Assembly (NCBI RefSeq): GCF_052857255.1
Contig: NC_135500.1
Location: 100,773,394-100,837,393, forward strand
Source: Amblyomma americanum
Lineage: Eukaryota > Arthropoda > Arachnida > Ixodida > Ixodidae
Length of the DNA stretch: 64,000 nt
Direction: 5' to 3'
The notes below the pieces were generated by a model, which was not told where the DNA came from, ran no database searches, and saw only the letters and a program-made list of their open reading frames with translations. Of this stretch, positions 36,056 to 47,930 are shown piece by piece (position 1 is the stretch's first letter; each line of letters starts with the position of its first letter). The position numbers and the translations under genes were made by a program.

Positions 36056-38356
36056 AGGCTGGACGGAACAGCATTCTGGTTTAGCCGCGAGCAATGATGT
36101 TCATAACGATAAGCACATGGGTGCTACGCAGCGGCTGTAGTTCGCTTCACAGGCTGGACGGAACAGCATTCTGGTTTATCCGCGAGCAATGATGTTCATA
36201 ACAATAAGCCCACGGGCCGCCACGCAGCGGCTGTAGTTCGCTTCACAGGCTGTACGAAACAGCATCCTGGTTTATCTTCGAGCAATGATGTTCATAACAA
36301 TAAGCGCATTGGCCGCCACGCAGCGGCTGTAGTTCGCTTCACAGGCTGTACGAAACAGCATTCTGGTTTTTCCGCGAGCAATGATGTTCATAACAATAAG
36401 CACATGAGCCGCCACGCAGCGGCTGTAGTTCGCTTCACAGGCTGGACGGAACAGCATTCTGGTTTAGCAGCGAGCAATGATGTTCATAACAATACCCGCA
36501 TGGGCCGCCACGCAGCGGCTGTAGTTTGCTTCGCAGGCTGGACGAAACAGCATTTTGGTTTAGCCGCGAGCAATGATGTTCATATCAATAAGCGCATTGT
36601 CCACCACGCAGCAGCTGTAGTTTGCCTCACAGGCTGGACGGAAGAGCATTCTGGTTTAGCCGCGAGCAATGATGTCCATAACAATAAGCACATGGGCCGC
36701 CACGCAGCGGCTGTAGTTCGCTTCACAGGCTGGACGGAACAGCATTCTGGTTTAGCCGCGAGCAATGATGTTCATAACAATAAGCCCATGGGCCGTCACG
36801 TAGCAGATGTAGTTTCGCTTCACAGGCTGGACGGAACAGCATTCTGGTCTAGCCGCGAGCAATGACGTTCATAACGATAAGCACATGGGTGCTACGCAGC
36901 GGCTGTAGTTCGTTTCACAGGCTGGACGGAACAGCATTCTGGTTTAGCCACGAGCAATGATCTTCATAACAATAAGCACATGGGTGCTACGCAGCGGCTG
37001 TAGTTCGCTTCACAGGCTGGACGGAACAGCATTCTGGTTTAGCCGCGAGCATTGATGTTCATAACAATAAGCACATGGGTGCTACGCAGCGGCTGTAGTT
37101 CGCTTCACCGGCTGGACAGAACAGCATTCTGGTTTAGCCGCGAGCAATGATGTTCATAACAATAAGCCCATGGGCCGCCACGCAGCGGCTGTAGTTCGCT
37201 TCACAGGCTGGACGGAACAGCATTCTGGTTTAGCCGCGAGCAATGATGTTCATAACGATAAGCTCATGGGCCGCCACGCAGCGGCTGTAGTTTCACTTCA
37301 CAGGCTGGACGGAACACCATTCTGGTTTAGCCGCGAGCACTGATGTTCATAACAATAAGCCCATGGGCCGTCACGCAGCAGCTGCAGTTTCGCTTCACAG
37401 GATGGACGGAACAGCATTCTGGTCTAGCCGCGAGCAATGACGTTCATAACGATAAGCACATTAGTGCTACGCAGCGGCTGTAGTTCGTTTCACAGGCTGG
37501 ACGGAACAGCATTCTGGTTAAGCCGCGAGCAATGATGTTCATATCAATAAGCGCATTGTCCACCACGCAGCAGCTGTAGTTTGCCTCACAGGCTGGACGG
37601 AAGAGCATCCTGGTTTAGACGCGAGCAATGATGTTCATAACAATAAGCACATGGGCCGCCACGCAGCGGCTGTAGTTCGCTTCACAGGCTGGACGGAACA
37701 GCATTCTGGTTTAGCCGCGAGCAATGATGTTCATATCAATAAGCGCATTGTCCACCACGCAGCAGCAGTAGTTTGCCTCACAGGCTGGATGGAAGAGCAT
37801 TCTGGTTTTGACGCGAGCAATGATGTCCATAACAATAAGCACATGGGCCGCCACGCAGCGGCTGTAGTTCGCTTCACAGGCTGGACGGAACAGCATTCTG
37901 GTTTAGCCGCGAGCAATGATGTTCATAACAATAAGCCCATGGGCCGTCACGCAGCAGCTGTAGTTTCGCTTCACAGGCTGGACGGAACAGCATTCTGGTC
38001 TAGCCGCGAGCAATGACGTTCATAACGATAAGCCCATGGGTGCTACGCAGCGGCTGTAGTTCGTTTCACAGGCTGGACGGAACAGCATTCTGGTTTAGCC
38101 ACGAGCAATGATGTTCATAACAATAAGCACATGGGTGCTACGCAGCGGCATTAGTTCGCTTCACAGGCTGGACGGAACAGCATTCTGGTTTAGCCGCGAG
38201 CAATGATGTTCATAACAATAAGCCCATGGGCCGCCACGCAGCGGCTGCAGTTTCGCTTCACAGGCTGGACGGAACAGCATTCTGGTTTAGCCACGAGCAA
38301 TGATGTTCATAACAATAAGCACATGGGTGCTACGCAGCAGCTGTAGTTCGCTTCAC
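36056..38356 (+). repeat. HOR-2301 copy 2 (24 units)
   Basis: This is directly adjacent to copy 1 at offset 2,301. Copy-specific changes include GATCTTCATAAC near 36960 and GGCTGGACAGAAC near 37112. Just past its end, 38408 reads AACAATAAGCACATGGGCC where the start of copy 2 reads AACGATAAGCACATGGGTG, marking the boundary. Its right part doubles as the left part of the fourth HOR-4.4 copy. Confidence 0.92.
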
Positions 38357-41100
38357 AGGCTGGACGGAACAGCATTCTGGTTTAGCCGCGAGCAATGATG
38401 TTCATAACAATAAGCACATGGGCCGCCACGCAGCGGCTGTAGTTCGCTTCACAGGCTGGACGGAACAGCATTCTGGTTTAGCCGCGAGCAATGATGTTCA
38501 TAAAAATAAGCCCATGGGCCGTCACGCAGCAGCTGCAGTTTCGCTTCACAGGGTGGACGGAACAGCATTCTGGTTTAGCCGCGAGCAATGATGTTCATAA
38601 CAATAAGCACATGGGCCGCCACGCAGCGGTTGTAGTTTCGCTTCACAGGCTGGACGGAACAGCATTCTGGTTTAGCCGCGAGCAATGATGTTCATAACAA
38701 TAAGCACATGGGCCGCCACGCAGCGGCTGTAGTTCGCTTCACAGGCTGGACGGAACAGCATTCTGGTTTAGCCGTGAGCAATGATGTTCATAACGATAAG
38801 CCCATGGGCCGCCACGCAGCGGCTGTAGTTTCACTTCACAGGCTGGACGGAACAGCATTCTGGTTTAGCCGCGAGCAATGATGTTCATAACGATAAGCCC
38901 ATGGACCGCCACGCAGCGGCTGTAGTTTCGCTTCACAGGCTGGACGGAACAGCATTCTGGTTTAGCCGCGAGCAATGATGTTCATAACAATAAGCACATG
39001 GGCCGCCACGCAGCGGCTGTAGTTTCGCTTCACAGGCTGGACGGAACAGCATTCTGGTTTAGCCGCGAGCAATGATGTTCATAACAATAAGCACATGGGC
39101 CGCCACGCAGCGGCTGTAGTTCGCTTCACAGGCTGGACGGAACAGCATTCTGGTTTAGCCGCGAGCAATGATGTTCATAACGATAAGCCCATGGGCCGCC
39201 ACGCAGCGGCTGTAGTTTCGCTTCACAGGCTGGACGGAACAGCATTCTGGTTTAGCCGCGAGCAATGATGTTCATAACAATAAGCACATGGGCCGCCACG
39301 CAGCGGCTGTAGTTCGCTTCACAGGCTGGACGGAACAGCATTCTGGTTTAGCCGCGAGCAATGATGTTCATAACGATAAGCCCATGGGCCGCCACGCAGC
39401 GGCTGTAGTTTCGCTTCACAGGCTGGAAGGAACAGCATTCTGGTTTAGCCGCGAGCAATGATGTTCATAACAATAAGCCCATGGACCGCCACGCAGCGGC
39501 TGTAGTTTCGCTTCACAGGCTGGACGGAACAGCATTCTGGTTTAGCCGCGAGCAATGATGTTCATAACAATAAGCACATGGGCCGCCACGCAGCGGCTGT
39601 AGTTTCGCTTCACAGGCTGGACGGAACAGCATTCTGGTTTAGCCGCGAGCAATGATGTTCATAACAATAAGCACATGGGCCGCCACGCAGCGGCTGTAGT
39701 TCGCTTCACAGGCTGGACGGAACAGCATTCTGGTTTAGCCGCGAGCAATGATGTTCATAACGATAAGCCCATGGGCCGCCACGCAGCGGCTGTAGTTTCG
39801 CTTCACAGGCTGGACGGAACAGCATTCTGGTTTAGCCGCGAGCAATGATGTTCATAACAATAAGCCCATGGGCCGCCACGCAGCGGCTGTAGTTTCGCTT
39901 CACAGGCTGGACGGAACAGCATTCTGGTTTAGCCGCGAGCAATGATGTTCATAACGATAAGCCCATGGGCCGCCACGCAGCGGCTGTAGTTTCGCTTCAC
40001 AGCTGGACGGAACAGCATTCTGGTTTAGCCGCGAGCAATGATGTTCATAACAATAAGCCCATGGGCCGCTACGCAGCGGCTGTAGTTTCGCTTCACAGGC
40101 TGGACGGAACAGCATTCTGGTTTAGACGCGAGCAATGATGTTCATAACGATAAGCACATGGGTGCTACGCAGCGGCTGTAGTTCGCTTCATAGGCTGGAC
40201 GGAACAGCATTCTGGTTTAGCCGCGAGCAATGATGTTCATAACAATAAGCCCATGGGCCGCCACGCAGCGGCTGTAGTTTGGCTTCACAGGCTGGACGGA
40301 ACAACATTCTGGTTTAGCCGCGAGCAATGATGTTCATAACAATAAGCCCATGGGCCGCCACGCAGCGGCTGTAGTTCGCTTCACAGGCTGGACGGAACAG
40401 CATTCTGGTTTAGCCGCGAGCAATGATGTTCATAACAATAAGCCCATGGGCCGCCACGCAGCGGCTGTAGTTTCGCTTCACAGGCTGGACGGAACAGCAT
40501 TCTGGTTTTTCCGCGAGCAATGATGTTCATAACAATAAGCACATGGGCCGCCACGCAGCGGCTGTAGTTTGCCTCACAGGCTGGACGGAAGAGCATTCTG
40601 GTTTAGACGCGAGCAATGATTTCCATAACAATAGGCACATGGGCCGCCACGCAGCGGCTGTAGTTCGCTTCACAGGCTGGACGGAACAGCATTCTGGTTT
40701 AGCCGCGAGCAATGATGTTCATAACAATAAGCCCATGGGCAGCCACGCAGCGGCTGTAGTTCGCTTCACAGGCTGGACGGAACAGCATTCTGGTTTAGCC
40801 GCGAGCAATTATGTTCATAACGATAAGCCCATGGGCCGCCACGCAGCGGCTGTAGTTTCACTTCACAGGCTGGACGGAACAGCATTCTGGTTTAGCCGCG
40901 AGCAATGATGTTCATAACGATAAGCCCTTGGGCCGCCACGCAGCGGCTGTAGTTCGCTTCACAGGCTGGACGGAACAGCATTCTGGTTTAGCCGCGAGCA
41001 ATGATGTTCATAACGATAAGCCCATGGGCCGCCACGCAGCGGCTGTAGTTTCGCTTCACAGGCTGGAAGGAACAGCATTCTGGTTTAGCCGCGAGCAATG
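37520..41100 (+). repeat. HOR-4.4 copy 4 (with 194-bp insertion)
   Basis: Landmarks of HOR-4.4 return in order: ladder, GTCACGCAGCAGCTG, GGTGCTACGC units, CATAAAAATAAG at about 38501, CACAGCTGG near 40000, TTTTTCCGCG near 40506, AACAATAGGCAC near 40628 and GATAAGCCCTTGGG near 40919. The distance from the CATAAAAATAAG unit to the CACAGCTGG region is 194 bp longer than in copies 1-3, which equals two 97-bp units. The extra units sit between about 38890 and 39290. Confidence 0.85.
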
Positions 41101-41225
41101 ATGTTCATAACAATAAGCCCATGGGCCGCCACGCAGCGGCTGTAGTTTCGCTTCACAGGCTGGACGGAACAGCATTCTGGTTTAGCCGAGTGCAATGATG
41201 TTCATAACAATAAGCACATGGGCCG

Positions 41226-41234
41226 GCACCAAAA
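41226..41234. other. Clustered substitutions in one monomer
   Basis: GGCCGGCACCAAAAGGCTG replaces GGCCGCCACGCAGCGGCTG with no length change, giving five substitutions in nine bases. This cluster is not seen elsewhere in the window, and the surrounding unit is otherwise ordinary. It could be a local mutation event or a base-calling or consensus error. Confidence 0.7.
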
Positions 41235-41860
41235 GGCTGTAGTTTCGCTTCACAGGCTGGACGGAACAGCATTCTGGTTTAGCCGCGTGCAATGATGTTC
41301 ATAACGATAAGCCCATGGGCCGCCACGCAGCGGCTGTAGTTCGCTTCACAGGCTGGACGGAACAGCATTCTGGTTTAGCCGCGAGCAATGATGTTCATAA
41401 CGATAAGCCCATGGGCCGCCACGCAGCGGCTGTAGTTTCGCTTCACAGGCTGGACGGAACAGCATTCTGGTTTAGCCGCGAGCAATGATGTTCATAACAA
41501 TAAGCCCATGGGCCGCCACGCAGCGGCTGTAGTTTCGCTTCACAGGCTGGACGGAACAGCATTCTGGTTTAGCCGCGTGCAATGACGTTCATAACAATAA
41601 GCACATGGGCCGCCACGCAGCGGCTGTAGTTTCGCTTAACAGGCTGGAGGGAACAGCATTCTGGTTTAGACGCGAGCAATGATGTTCATAACAATAAGCA
41701 CATGGGCCGCCACGCAGCGGCTGTAGTTCGCTTCACAGGCTGGACGGAACAGCATTCTGGTTTAGCCGCGAGCAATGATGTTCATAACGATAAGCCCATG
41801 GGCCGCCACGCAGCGGCTGTAGTTTCACTTCACAGGCTGGACGGAACAGCAATCTGGTTT

Positions 41861-42633
41861 AGCTGCGAGCAATGATGTTCATAACGATAAGCCCATGGGC
41901 CGCCACGCAGCGGCTGTAGTTCGCTTCACAGGCTGGACGGAACAGCATTCTGGTTTAGCGTAGAGCTATGATGTTCATAACGATAAGCCCATGGGCCGCC
42001 ACGCAGCGGCTGTTTTTCGCTTCACAGGCTGGACGGAACAGCATTCTGGTTTAGCCGCGAGCAATGATGTTCATAACAATAAGCCCATGGGCCGCCACGC
42101 AGCGGCTGTAGTTTCGATTCACAGGCTGGACGGAACAGCATTCTGGTTTAGCCGCGTGCAATGATGTTCATAACAATAAGCACATGGGCCGCCACGCAGC
42201 GGCTGTAGTTTCGCTTCATAGGCTGGACGGAACAGCATTCTGGTTTAGCCGCGTGCAATGATGTTCATAACGATAAGCCCATGGGCCGCCACGCAGCGGC
42301 TGTAGTTTCGCTTCACAGGCTGGACGGAACAGCATTCTGGTTTAGCCGCGAGCAATGATGTTCATAACAATAAGCACATGGGCCGCCACGCAGCGGCTGT
42401 AGTTCGCTTCACAGGCTGGACGGAACAGCATTCTGGTTTAGCCGCGAGCAATGATGTTCATAACGATAAGCCCATGGGCCGCCACGCAGCGGCTGTAGTT
42501 TCGCTTCACAGGCTGGACGGAACAGCATTCTGGTTTAGCCGCGAGCAATGATGTTCATAACAATAAGCCCATGGGCCGCCACGCAGCGGCTGTAGTTTCG
42601 CTTCACAGGCTGGACGGAACAGCATTCTGGTTT
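41861..42633 (+). repeat. 773-bp tandem duplication, copy 1 (8 units)
   Basis: This begins at the AGCTGCGAGC variant and contains the AGCGTAGAGCTATG unit, the GCTGTTTTTCGC contraction and the GCGTGCAATG units. The next copy follows at offset 773. A copy-specific change is GTTTCGATTCAC near 42115. Confidence 0.88.
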
Positions 42634-43406
42634 AGCTGCGAGCAATGATGTTCATAACGATAAGCCCATGGGCCGCCACGCAGCGGCTGTAGTTCGCTTC
42701 ACAGGCTGGACGGAACAGCATTCTGGTTTAGCGTAGAGCTATGATGTTCATAACGATAAGCCCATGGGCCGCCACGCAGCGGCTGTTTTTCGCTTCACAG
42801 GCTGGACGGAACAGCATTCTGGTTTAGCCGCGAGCAATGATGTTCATAACAATAAGCCCATGGGCCGCCACGCAGCGGCTGTAGTTTCGCTTCACAGGCT
42901 GGACGGAACAGCATTCTGGTTTAGCCGCGTGCAATGATGTTCATAACAATAAGCACATGGGCCGCCACGCAGCGGCTGTAGTTTCGCTTCATAGGCTGGA
43001 CGGAACAGCATTCTGGTTTAGCCGCGTGCAATGATGTTCATAACGATAAGCCCATGGGCCGCCACGCAGCGGCTGTAGTTTCGCTTCACAGGCTGGACGG
43101 AACAGCATTCTGGTTTAGCCGCGAGCAATGATGTTCATAACAATAAGCACATGGGCCGCCACGCAGCGGCTGTAGTTCGCTTCACAGGCTGGACGGAACA
43201 GCATTCTGGTTTAGCCGCGAGCAATGATGTTCATAACGATAAGCCCATGGGCCGCCACGCAGCGGCTGTAGTTTCGCTTCACAGGCTGGACGGAACAGCA
43301 TTCTGGTTTAGCCGCGAGCAATGATGTTCATAACAATAAGCCCATGGGCCGCCACGCAGCGGCTGTAGTTTCGCTTCACAGGCTGGACGGAACAGCATTC
43401 TGGTTT
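42634..43406 (+). repeat. 773-bp tandem duplication, copy 2 (8 units)
   Basis: This opens with the same AGCTGCGAGC variant at 42634 and ends at 43406, where the next unit has the ordinary AGCCGCGAGC. It lies inside segment D2. The 31.1-33 kb relative has only one copy of this block, so the 773-bp duplication happened on this side. Confidence 0.88.
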
Positions 43407-43798
43407 AGCCGCGAGCAATGATGTTCATAACAATAAGCACATGGGCCGCCACGCAGCGGCTGTAGTTTCGCTTCACAGGCTGGACTGAACAGCATTCTGG
43501 TTTAGCCGCGAGCAATGATGTTCATAACAATAAGCACATGGGCCGCCACGCAGCGGCTGTAGTTCGCTTCACAGGCTGGACGGAACAGCATTCTGGTTTA
43601 GCCGCGAGCAATGATGTTCATAACGATAACCCCAGGGGCCGCCACGCAGCGGCTGTAGTTTCGCTTCACAGGCTGGACGGAACAGCATTCCGGTTTAGCC
43701 GCGAGCAATGATGTTCATAACAATAAGCCCATGGGCCGCCACGCAGCGGCTGTAGTTTCGCTTCACAGGCTGGACGGAACAGCATTCTGGTTTAGCCG

Positions 43799-43804
43799 CA
43801 AAAA
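43799..43804. other. Local A-run with 1-bp loss
   Basis: GCCGCAAAAATGATG stands where D1 and nearly all units read GCCGCGAGCAATGATG. The change removes one base and is unique in the window. Like the cluster at 41226, it replaces G/C bases by A, so an assembly or consensus error is possible. Confidence 0.6.
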
Positions 43805-46604
43805 TGATGTTCATAACGATAAGCCCATGGGCCGCCACGCAGCGGCTGTAGTTTCGCTTCACAGCTGGACGGAACAGCATTCTGGTTTAGCCGCGAGCAA
43901 TGATGTTCATAACAATAAGCCCATGGGCCGCTACGCAGCGGCTGTAGTTTCGCTTCACAGGCTGGACGGAACAGCATTCTGATTTAGACGCGAGCAATGA
44001 TGTTCATAACAATAAGCACATGGGCCGCCACGCAGCGGCTGTAGTTCGCTTCACAGGCTGGACGGAACAGCATTCTGGTTTAGCCGCGAGCAATGATGTT
44101 CATAACGATAAGCCCATGGGCCGCCACGCAGCGGCTGTAGTTTCACTTCACAGGCTGGACGGAACAGCATTCTGGTTTAGCCGCGAGCAATGATGTTCAT
44201 AACGATAAGCCCATGGGCCGCCACGCAGCGGCTGTAGTTCGCTTCACAGGCTGGACGGAACAGCATTCTGGTTTAGCCGCGAGCAATGATGTTCATAACG
44301 ATAAGCCCATGGGCCGCCACGCAGCGGCTGTAGTTTCGCTTCACAGGCTGGACGGAACAGCATTCTGGTTTAGCCGCGAGCAATGATGTTCATAACAATA
44401 AGCCCACGGGCCGCCACGCAGCGGCTGTAGTTTCGCTTCACAGGCTGGACGGAACAGCATTCTGGTTTAGCCGAGTGCAATGATGTTCATAACAATAAGC
44501 ACATGGGCCGCCACGCAGCGGCTGTAGTTTCGCTTCACAGGCTGGACGGAACAGCATTCTGGTTTAGCCGCGTGCAATGATGTTCATAACGATAAGCCCA
44601 TGGGCCGCCACGCAGCGGCTGTAGTTCGCTTCACAGGCTGGACGGAACAGCATTCTGGTTTAGCCGCGAGCAATGATGTTCATAACGATAAGCCCATGGG
44701 CCGCCACGCAGCGGCTGTAGTTTCGCTTCACAGGCTGGACGGAACAGTATTCTGGTTTAGCCGCGAGCAATGATGTTCATAACAATAAGCCCATGGGCCG
44801 CCACGCAGCGGCTGTAGTTTCGCTTCACAGGCTGGACGGAACAGCATTCTGGTTTAGCCACGTGCAATGATGTTCATAACAATAAGCACATGGGCCGCCA
44901 CGCAGCGGCTGTAGTTTCGCTTAACAGGCTGGAGGGAACAGCATTCTGGTTTAGACGCGAGCAATGATGTTCATAACAATAAGCACATGGGCCGCCACGC
45001 AGCGGCTGTAGTTCGCTTCACAGGCTGGACGGAACAGCATTCTGGTTTAGCCGCGAGCAATGATGTTCATAACGATAAGCCCATGGGCCGCCACGCAGCG
45101 GCTGTAGTTTCACTTCACAGGCTGGACGGAACAGCATTCTGGTTTAGCCGCGAGCAATGATGTTCATAACAATAAGCCCATGGGCCGCCACGCAGCGGCT
45201 GTAGTTTTGCTTCACAGGCTGGACGGAACAGCATTCTGGTTTAGCCGCGAGCAATGATGTTCATAACGATAAGCACATGGGTGCTACGCAGCGGCTGTAG
45301 TTCGCTTCACAGGCTGGACGGAACAGCATCCTGGTTTATCTTCGAGCAATGATGTTCATAACAATAAGCGCATTGGCCGCCACGCAGCGGCTGTAGTTCG
45401 CTTCACAGGCTGTACGAAACAGCATTCTGGTTTTTCCGCGAGCAATGATGTTCATAACAATAAGCACATGAGCCGCCACGCAGCGGCTGTAGTTCGCTTC
45501 ACAGGCTGGACGGAACAGCATTCTGGTTTAGCAGCGAGCAATGATGTTCATAACAATACCCGCATGGGCCGCCACGCAGCGGCTGTAGTTTGCTTCGCAG
45601 GCTGGACGAAACAGCATTTTGGTTTAGCCGCGAGCAATGATGTTCATATCAATAAGCGCATTGTCCACCACGCAGCAGCTGTAGTTTGCCTCACAGGCTG
45701 GACGGAAGAGCATTCTGGTTTAGCCGCGAGCAATGATGTCCATAACAATAAGCACATGGGCCGCCACGCAGCGGCTGTAGTTCGCTTCACAGGCTGGACG
45801 GAACAGCATTCTGGTTTAGCCACGAGCAATGATGTTCATAACAATAAGCCCATGGGCCGTCACGTAGCAGATGTAGTTTCGCTTCACAGGCTGGACGGAA
45901 CAGCATTCTGGTCTAGCCGCGAGCAATGACGTTCATAACGATAAGCACATGGGTGCTACGCAGCGGCTGTAGTTCGTTTCACAGGCTGGACGGAACAGCA
46001 TTCTGGTTTAGCCACGAGCAATGATGTTCATAACAATAAGCACATGGGTGCTACGCAGCGGCTGTAGTTCGCTTCACAGGCTGGACGGAACAGCATTCTG
46101 GTTTAGCCGCGAGCATTGATGTTCATAACAATAAGCACATGGGTGCTACGCAGCGGCTGTAGTTCGCTTCACCGGCTGGACGGAACAGCATTCTGGTTTA
46201 GCCGCGAGCAATGATGTTCATAACAATAAGCCCATGGGCCGCAACGCAGCGGCTGTAGTTCGCTTCACAGGCTGGACGGAACAGCATTCTGGTTTAGCCG
46301 CGAGCAATGATGTTCATAACGATAAGCTCATGGGCCGCCACGCAGCGGCTGTAGTTTCACTTCACAGGCTGGACGGAACACCATTCTGGTTTAGCCGCGA
46401 GCACTGATGTTCATAACAATAAGCCCATGGGCCGTCACGCAGCAGCTGCAGTTTCGCTTCACAGGATGGACGGAACAGCATTCTGGTCTAGCCGCGAGCA
46501 ATGACGTTCATAACGATAAGCACATTAGTGCTACGCAGCGGCTGTAGTTCGTTTCACAGGCTGGACGGAACAGCATTCTGGTTAAGCCGCGAGCAATGAT
46601 GTTC

Positions 46605-47930
46605 ATAACGATAAGCACATGGGTGCTACGCAGCGGCTGTAGTTCACTTCATAGGCTGGACGGAACAGCATTCTTGTTTAGCCGCGACCAATGATGTTCA
46701 AATCAATAAGCGCCTGGGCGACCACGCAGCGGCTGTAGTTGGCTTCACAGGCTGGACGAAACAGCATTCTGGTTTAGCCGCGTGCAATGATGTTCATAAC
46801 AATAAGCACATGGGTTGCCACGCAGCGGCTGTAGTTCGCTTCACATGCTGGACGGAACAGCATATTGGTTTAGCGTAGAGCTATGATGTTCATAGCAATA
46901 AGCGCATTGGCCGCCACGCAGCGGCTGTAGTTCGCTTCACAGGCTGGACGGAACAGCATTCTGGTTTAGCCGCGAGTAATGATGTTCATAATAACCGCAT
47001 GGGCCACCACGCAGCGGCTGTAGTTCGCTTCACAGGCTGGACGGAACAGCATTCTTGTTTAGCCGCGAGCAATGATGTTCATAAGAATAAGCGTATGGGC
47101 CGCCACGCAGCGGCTGTAGCTCTCTTAACAGGCTGGACGGAACAGCATTCTGGTTTAGCCGCGACCAATGATGTTCAAATCAATAAGCGCCTGGGCGACC
47201 ACGCAGCGGCTGCAGTTCGCTTCACATGCTGGACGGAACAGCATACTGGTTTAGCGTAGAGTAATGATGTTCCTAACAATAAGCGCATTGGCCGCCACGC
47301 AGCGGCTGTAGTTCGCTTCACATGCTGGACGGAACAGCATTCTGGTTTAGCCGCGAGCAATGATGTTCAGAACAATAAGCGCATGGGTCGCCACGCAGCG
47401 GCTGTTGTTCGCTTCACATGCTGGACGGAACAGCATTCTGGTTTTTACGGAGAGCAATGATTTTCATAACGATAAGCAAATGGGCCGCCACGCAGCGGCT
47501 GTATTTCGCTTCACATTCTGGACGGAACAGCATTCTGGTTTATCCGTGAGCAATGATGTTCATAACAATAAGCGCATGGGCCGTCACGCAGCGGCTATAG
47601 TTCGCATCACAGGGTGGACGGAACAGCATACTGGTTTAGCGTAGAGCAATGATGTTCCTAACAATAAGCGCATTGGCCGCCACGCAGCGGCTGTATTTCG
47701 CTTCACATTCTGGACGGAACAGCATTCTGGTTTAGCCGCGAGCAATGATGTTCAGAACAATAAGCGCATGGGTCGCCACGCAGCGGCTGTAGTTCGCTTC
47801 ACATGCTGGACGGAACAGCATTCTGGTTTAGCGGAGAGCAATGATTTTCATAACGATAAGCAAATGGGCCGCCACGCAGCGGCTGTATTTCGCTTCACAT
47901 TCTAGACGGAACAGCATTCTGCTTTATGCG
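46605..47930 (+). repeat. Divergent monomer subfamily block 1
   Basis: Units here differ from canonical at many positions: GTTCAAATCAATAAGCGCC with TGGGCGACC, GTTCAGAACAATAAGCGC, GTTCCTAACAATAAG, AGCGGAGAGCAATGATTTTC with AAGCAAATGG, and CACATGCTGG or CACATTCTGG. TTT-type 97-bp units are absent or rare. The block ends in the TTTATGCGTGAGC / GATGTTGATAAC unit that also starts the blocks at 11.9, 14.8, 18.3, 51.9 and 54.4 kb, so that unit was probably exported from this subfamily. Confidence 0.88.
46936..47028 (+). repeat. Exemplar 93-bp monomer (3-bp deletion)
   Basis: This unit is 93 bp because CATAACAATAAGCGC is shortened to CATAATAACCGC. The loss keeps the 32-codon frame but makes a 31-residue unit with NNRMGHH. 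The same deletion recurs near 59.37, 60.53, 61.29 and 63.21 kb, always in or beside the divergent subfamily, so it marks copies that share a recent ancestor. Confidence 0.92.

Larger units (their letters stand above)
42603..46605 (+). repeat. Segment D2 (matches 31141-35240)
   Basis: This copy of D1 has two clear indels relative to it: a one-base loss in GCCGCAAAAATGATG at about 43800, and a 96-bp loss at about 45320. It ends near 46590, where D1 enters HOR-2301 ladder sequence and this copy passes into the divergent subfamily. D2 lacks the second 2,301-bp unit found after D1. Confidence 0.87.
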
